Made by a program: the position numbers and the translations under genes | Shown: piece by piece, positions 14,463-16,236 of the stretch | How positions within the stretch are numbered: position 1 is the first letter of the stretch | Layout: each line of letters begins with the position of its first letter | The notes under the pieces: generated by a model | The model's input: the letters and a program-made list of their open reading frames with translations, nothing else | Told to the model about the DNA's origin: nothing | Database searches by the model: none | Assembly (NCBI GenBank): GCA_002392945.1 | Contig: DGHZ01000051.1 | Span: forward strand, 1-16,236 | Reading direction: 5' to 3' | DNA length: 16,236 nt | Source: Caryophanales bacterium UBA3835 | Lineage (GTDB): Bacteria; Bacillota_I; Bacilli_A; RFN20; CAG-826

Positions 14463-14750
14463 CTAAACAAGTTCTTTCCATGTATGGCCACAATTTGGAC
14501 AAGTAAATTCACCGAGATTCTTTAAGCTTGAATCTCTATATACTTCACCATTGAATTTTGTACCACATTTTGGGCAGGTAACAGCAACTGTTGACTCGCT
14601 ACAAATACCACCACTAACAGCGGCTAATTGTTCGTCGGTAAGAGTGAAACCTTCTTCTTTTGCTAGAGCGATAAGTTCTTTATTTGTTTTACATTTTCTA
14701 GCTTTAGCAATTTGTTCTTCTGTTAAACCTTTTAACAATTCTTTTTTCAT
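14463..14750 (-). CDS. Nif11-type leader, double-glycine peptide with zinc-ribbon C-terminus
   Basis: This 95-residue protein looks like a ribosomally made peptide precursor. Residues 1-48 form a charged helical leader (KELIALAKEEGF at 24-35) ending in LTDEQLAAVSGG (37-48), the classical Nif11/double-glycine cleavage signature. The 47 residues after GG contain Cys50 and a zinc-ribbon pattern, CPKC (59-62) and CPNC (84-87). They are thus more like a small metal-binding domain than a typical lanthipeptide core. I chose ATG 14750 rather than TTG 14756 because AAGGAG lies 10 nt ahead of the ATG but only 4 nt ahead of the TTG. No LanM, radical-SAM, YcaO or C39-peptidase gene is in the window. It may be a RiPP, a secreted zinc peptide, or a protein that keeps only the leader fold. 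Confidence 0.85.
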   Translation of the reverse strand: MKKELLKGLTEEQIAKARKCKTNKELIALAKEEGFTLTDEQLAAVSGGICSESTVAVTCPKCGTKFNGEVYRDSSLKNLGEFTCPNCGHTWKELV

Positions 14751-14760
14751 GTTCAAAGTT

Positions 14761-14766
14761 CTCCTT
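14761..14766 (-). promoter_or_regulatory. Ribosome binding site that decides the peptide start
   Basis: AAGGAG on the minus strand lies 10 nt before ATG 14750. It overlaps the 7-nt CAAGGAG that complements the 3' UTR of the same mRNA. A TATAAA -10-like box (14775-14780) and an imperfect TTGT..CACA/TGTG..ACAA hairpin (14795-14814) lie further upstream. Confidence 0.6.
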
Positions 14767-14814
14767 GTTGTTTTTTATATTAACATGGTTGTTGTCACAG
14801 ATGTGCCACAAAAA

Positions 14815-15570
14815 TTAAACATTTAATGTTAATAGCCATTTATTAACTTCTTCAATCATCGTTTCCTTTGAAACGTTATATCCTGCTTGAAGAGTGTTAA
14901 GGGTTTTTGATCCGCTAAAGCTTTTCTCTTTTTTTATTGAAAAACTTAAAGCAATTCCTTGTTTTTTAAGCACTTCTCTAGCTTTATTTTCAGAATCGTT
15001 AATGATTAACAAATATTTTTTGATTTCTTGTTTATCAACCACCGAAGGGCTAATTAAAGAAGCACTATAAGTATCAACAAGATGTTTAAACGGCCTTTCA
15101 ACATTACTTGTAACCGCAAGTATCTTTGTGGCAACAAGATATTCAAAAGGAACTCCTTTGAATGAATTATTGTTAACTTTATATATTTCTGGCTTTATCT
15201 CATCAAAGAAATCTACTCTCATGCCGTCGATTTGCACAATCTTTCCATCAATCTTTATTAAGCAAATAAATGTTTCTTCCAAAAACAATTCGGTGATAGG
15301 GCTAGAAATGAATTCGATAACGTTCAAATGTTGTCTAAAAATTGATTCAACTTCTTTTAAATCGCGCTTTGTGACAATATCAATGTCTCTAACATATCTA
15401 GAGTGTTCTTTTAGAAGGTATTTACAAATAACTCCCCCACTCACATAATATTCAAAAGGAAGTTTATTTAGCTCTTCAATACTTCGACAAATATCAAACT
15501 TAAATTCGTCTTGATAATCATCTTTATTTACTAATATTTTATTAGTTAATTTTTCTTTTTGTTCTAGCAT
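14815..15570 (-). CDS. AbiEii-like nucleotidyltransferase, no partner antitoxin seen
   Basis: The 251-residue protein fits the DNA-polymerase-beta-type nucleotidyltransferases of the AbiEii/AbiGii/MenT group. It has YYVSGG (41-46), the catalytic pair RDIDI (Asp62, Asp64), a later Asp120 in a RVDFFD strand, the substrate-loop-like FEYLVATKILA with Lys149 (142-152), and RPFKHLVD (159-166), matching the usual KD..D end. Toxins of this group add nucleotides to tRNA acceptor ends; other members modify antibiotics. The usual AbiEi winged-helix antitoxin is missing on either side. The gene lies 63 nt beyond the 3' end of tRNA-Trp with a good ATAAGGAG ribosome site. Two overlapping small inverted repeats (ACCAA-TT-TTGGT and TTTGG-T-CCAAA) lie just upstream at 15595-15611. 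Confidence 0.72.
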   Translation of the reverse strand: MLEQKEKLTNKILVNKDDYQDEFKFDICRSIEELNKLPFEYYVSGGVICKYLLKEHSRYVRDIDIVTKRDLKEVESIFRQHLNVIEFISSPITELFLEETFICLIKIDGKIVQIDGMRVDFFDEIKPEIYKVNNNSFKGVPFEYLVATKILAVTSNVERPFKHLVDTYSASLISPSVVDKQEIKKYLLIINDSENKAREVLKKQGIALSFSIKKEKSFSGSKTLNTLQAGYNVSKETMIEEVNKWLLTLNV

Positions 15571-15633
15571 AATAAAAGCTCCTTATAATTGTACCAATTT
15601 TGGTCCAAATTATGGGAGCATTTTCAATATTTT

Positions 15634-15707
15634 TGGCAGGGGTAGTAGGAATCGAACCCACATTAACGGTTTTGGAGACCGGAGTACTGCCTTTGTACGA
15701 TACCCCT
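15634..15707 (-). tRNA. trnW: tRNA-Trp (CCA anticodon), CCA end encoded
   Basis: The minus strand folds into a complete 74-nt cloverleaf. The acceptor is AGGGGTA/TACCCCT, the D-arm GTAC/GTAC, the anticodon loop CTCCAAA with CCA (UGG, Trp), the T-arm GTGGG/CCTAC with TTCGATT, and the discriminator G is followed by an encoded CCA. The outer pair of the anticodon stem (27-43) is a C-U mismatch, so that stem has four pairs. The sequence closely resembles Bacilli tRNA-Trp. It reads UGG only, consistent with UGA as stop. Confidence 0.97.
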
Positions 15708-15710
15708 ATT

Positions 15711-15733
15711 AAGCAGGTGAAGTTTCACCGCTT
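15711..15733 (-). other. Hairpin between yqeY and tRNA-Trp
   Basis: AAGC-GGTGA and TCACC-U-GCTT form a 9-bp stem with one bulged base around a 4-nt loop, only 3 nt before the mature tRNA 5' end. There is no U-tract, so it is not an ordinary terminator. It may guide RNase P processing of a yqeY-tRNA transcript or reflect an eroded terminator. Confidence 0.5.
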
Positions 15734-15738
15734 AAAGA

Positions 15739-16161
15739 TTATAAACTACGAAGAACTCTATTTACAAGAGACATATCAACTTGACCAGCGTAATTCATCT
15801 TAAAATGTTTCATTACACTAGGAACACTCTTGTCTTCTAAGGAATCAATAATCTTTTTAATCTCTTCTTCACTTAATTGTTTTGGAAGATAAGAAGAAAT
15901 AACTTCCATTTGTTTAGAGACATTATCTGCTCTTTCTTGATTATTAACTTTTAAATAACCTGCTTTTTCATCTTCAAGTTCTTTGATCACTTTTTGGATA
16001 ATAGATAATAATTCCGCGTCACCAATTTCTTTGCCTTGGCTTTTTAATTCCACTTCTTGAAGTTTGTATTTTGTTAAGACAATGGATAAGACTGCTCTAG
16101 AAGTATTATCTCTAGATTTCATAGCTTCAATATTTGCAGATTTGATTTCATCAATAAGCAT
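15739..16161 (-). CDS. yqeY: GatB/YqeY domain protein
   Basis: The 140-residue cytoplasmic protein matches the YqeY family, free-standing relatives of the tRNA-binding tail of the amidotransferase subunit GatB. Two helical parts are visible: an N-terminal bundle (1-90, with RAVLSIVLTKYKLQEVEL at 22-39 and ELEDEKAGY at 61-69), and the YLPKQLSEEEI junction (91-101) leading to a small three-helix domain ending in NRVLRSL. The usual GxxMK motif is VPSVMKHF here (113-120). The molecular role is unproven; tRNA binding is inferred from GatB. The ribosome site AGGAGG is 7 nt before the ATG. In Bacillus yqeY follows rpsU, which is not visible here. The tRNA-Trp gene follows after 31 nt. Confidence 0.9.
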   Translation of the reverse strand: MLIDEIKSANIEAMKSRDNTSRAVLSIVLTKYKLQEVELKSQGKEIGDAELLSIIQKVIKELEDEKAGYLKVNNQERADNVSKQMEVISSYLPKQLSEEEIKKIIDSLEDKSVPSVMKHFKMNYAGQVDMSLVNRVLRSL

Positions 16162-16187
16162 GATTATTCCTCCTATTTGAGATATAA

Positions 16188-16207
16188 AGCCCCGATTTCT
16201 CGAGGCT
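16188..16207 (-). terminator. Terminator of the gene upstream of yqeY
   Basis: On the minus strand AGCCTCGA and TCGGGGCT form an 8-bp stem (one U-G pair) with a GAAA loop, followed by TTTATAT. It stands about 26 nt before the yqeY start, so read-through would be the route into yqeY unless a promoter overlaps. Confidence 0.65.
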
Positions 16208-16214
16208 CTACTTG

Positions 16215-16236
16215 TTAACTGGTGATCCCTAAAGGA
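16215..16236 (-). CDS. Possible last codons of an upstream gene
   Basis: Reading leftward from the window edge, one frame gives PLGITS and then TAA at 16215-16217, immediately followed by the terminator. That position fits the 3' end of a gene, but six codons cannot identify it, and the choice of frame rests only on the stop being close to the terminator. Confidence 0.28.

Noticed and set aside
15600..15803. 67-codon plus-strand frame (MVQIMGAFSIF...GIEPTLTVLETG)
   Set aside because: It reads through the antisense strand of tRNA-Trp; the GIEPTLTVLETGVLPLYDT stretch is a well-known false translation of tRNA genes.
15634..16161. Integration (att) copy of the tRNA-Trp 3' end
   Set aside because: No second copy of the tRNA 3' segment was found in the window, and there is no integrase gene.
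1..16236. CRISPR array, insertion sequence or rRNA genes
   Set aside because: No regularly spaced repeats, transposase frames or conserved rRNA segments were seen; the CACCTCCTT at 14431-14439 is an isolated 9-mer, not a 16S gene end.

Overview
The window looks like chromosome from a low-GC Gram-positive-type bacterium (Bacillota, or a relative near Acholeplasmatales, Erysipelotrichales or the gut Mollicutes-like lineages). The reasons are strong A+T bias, A-rich leaders with GGAG-type ribosome sites, a single-membrane envelope gene set, Bacilli-like L31, MetG, RlmD and YqeY, and a Bacilli-like tRNA-Trp. UGA appears to be a normal stop: Trp codons are UGG, the tRNA-Trp anticodon is CCA, and a gene (PAP2) ends in TGA. 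That argues against mycoplasma code 4. The exact taxon cannot be read from the sequence.

Layout. 1-3057 (minus strand): a truncated small membrane protein, an AqpZ-like aquaporin, a PAP2 lipid phosphatase and cysteine synthase. cysK and the PAP2 gene form a tight pair. 3058-3123: a compact divergent control region in which the promoter elements of cysK and a TtcA-like tRNA thiolase overlap. 3124-3948 (plus): the tRNA thiolase. 4061-5401 (minus): an RlmD-type 23S rRNA m5U methyltransferase. 5462-7848 (plus): an Ig-like lipoprotein translationally coupled to an O-antigen-ligase/Wzy-like membrane protein. 7881-9700 (minus): metG and rpmE. 9795-13444 (minus): a MacB-like ABC-FtsX fusion with a very large outer domain, followed by an alpha/beta-hydrolase. 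13685-15570 (minus): an accessory-looking cluster of an unrecognised 202-aa protein, a Nif11-leader/double-glycine peptide with a zinc ribbon, and an orphan AbiEii-like nucleotidyltransferase. It lies just beyond the 3' end of tRNA-Trp. 15739-16236 (minus): yqeY and perhaps the last codons of another gene.

The housekeeping genes concern translation and RNA modification (metG, rpmE, rlmD, ttcA-like, tRNA-Trp, yqeY), with cysteine supply facing tRNA thiolation across one promoter region. The envelope genes (lipoprotein plus ligase, ABC-FtsX plus esterase, PAP2) suggest surface glycan or lipid handling.

The most novel-looking part is 13.6-15.6 kb. The double-glycine zinc-ribbon peptide has no modifying enzyme or C39 peptidase transporter in the window. 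Its mRNA 3' UTR carries an anti-Shine-Dalgarno-like 9-mer, 7 nt of which region can pair with the gene's own ribosome binding site. No intergenic stretch exceeds about 240 bases.
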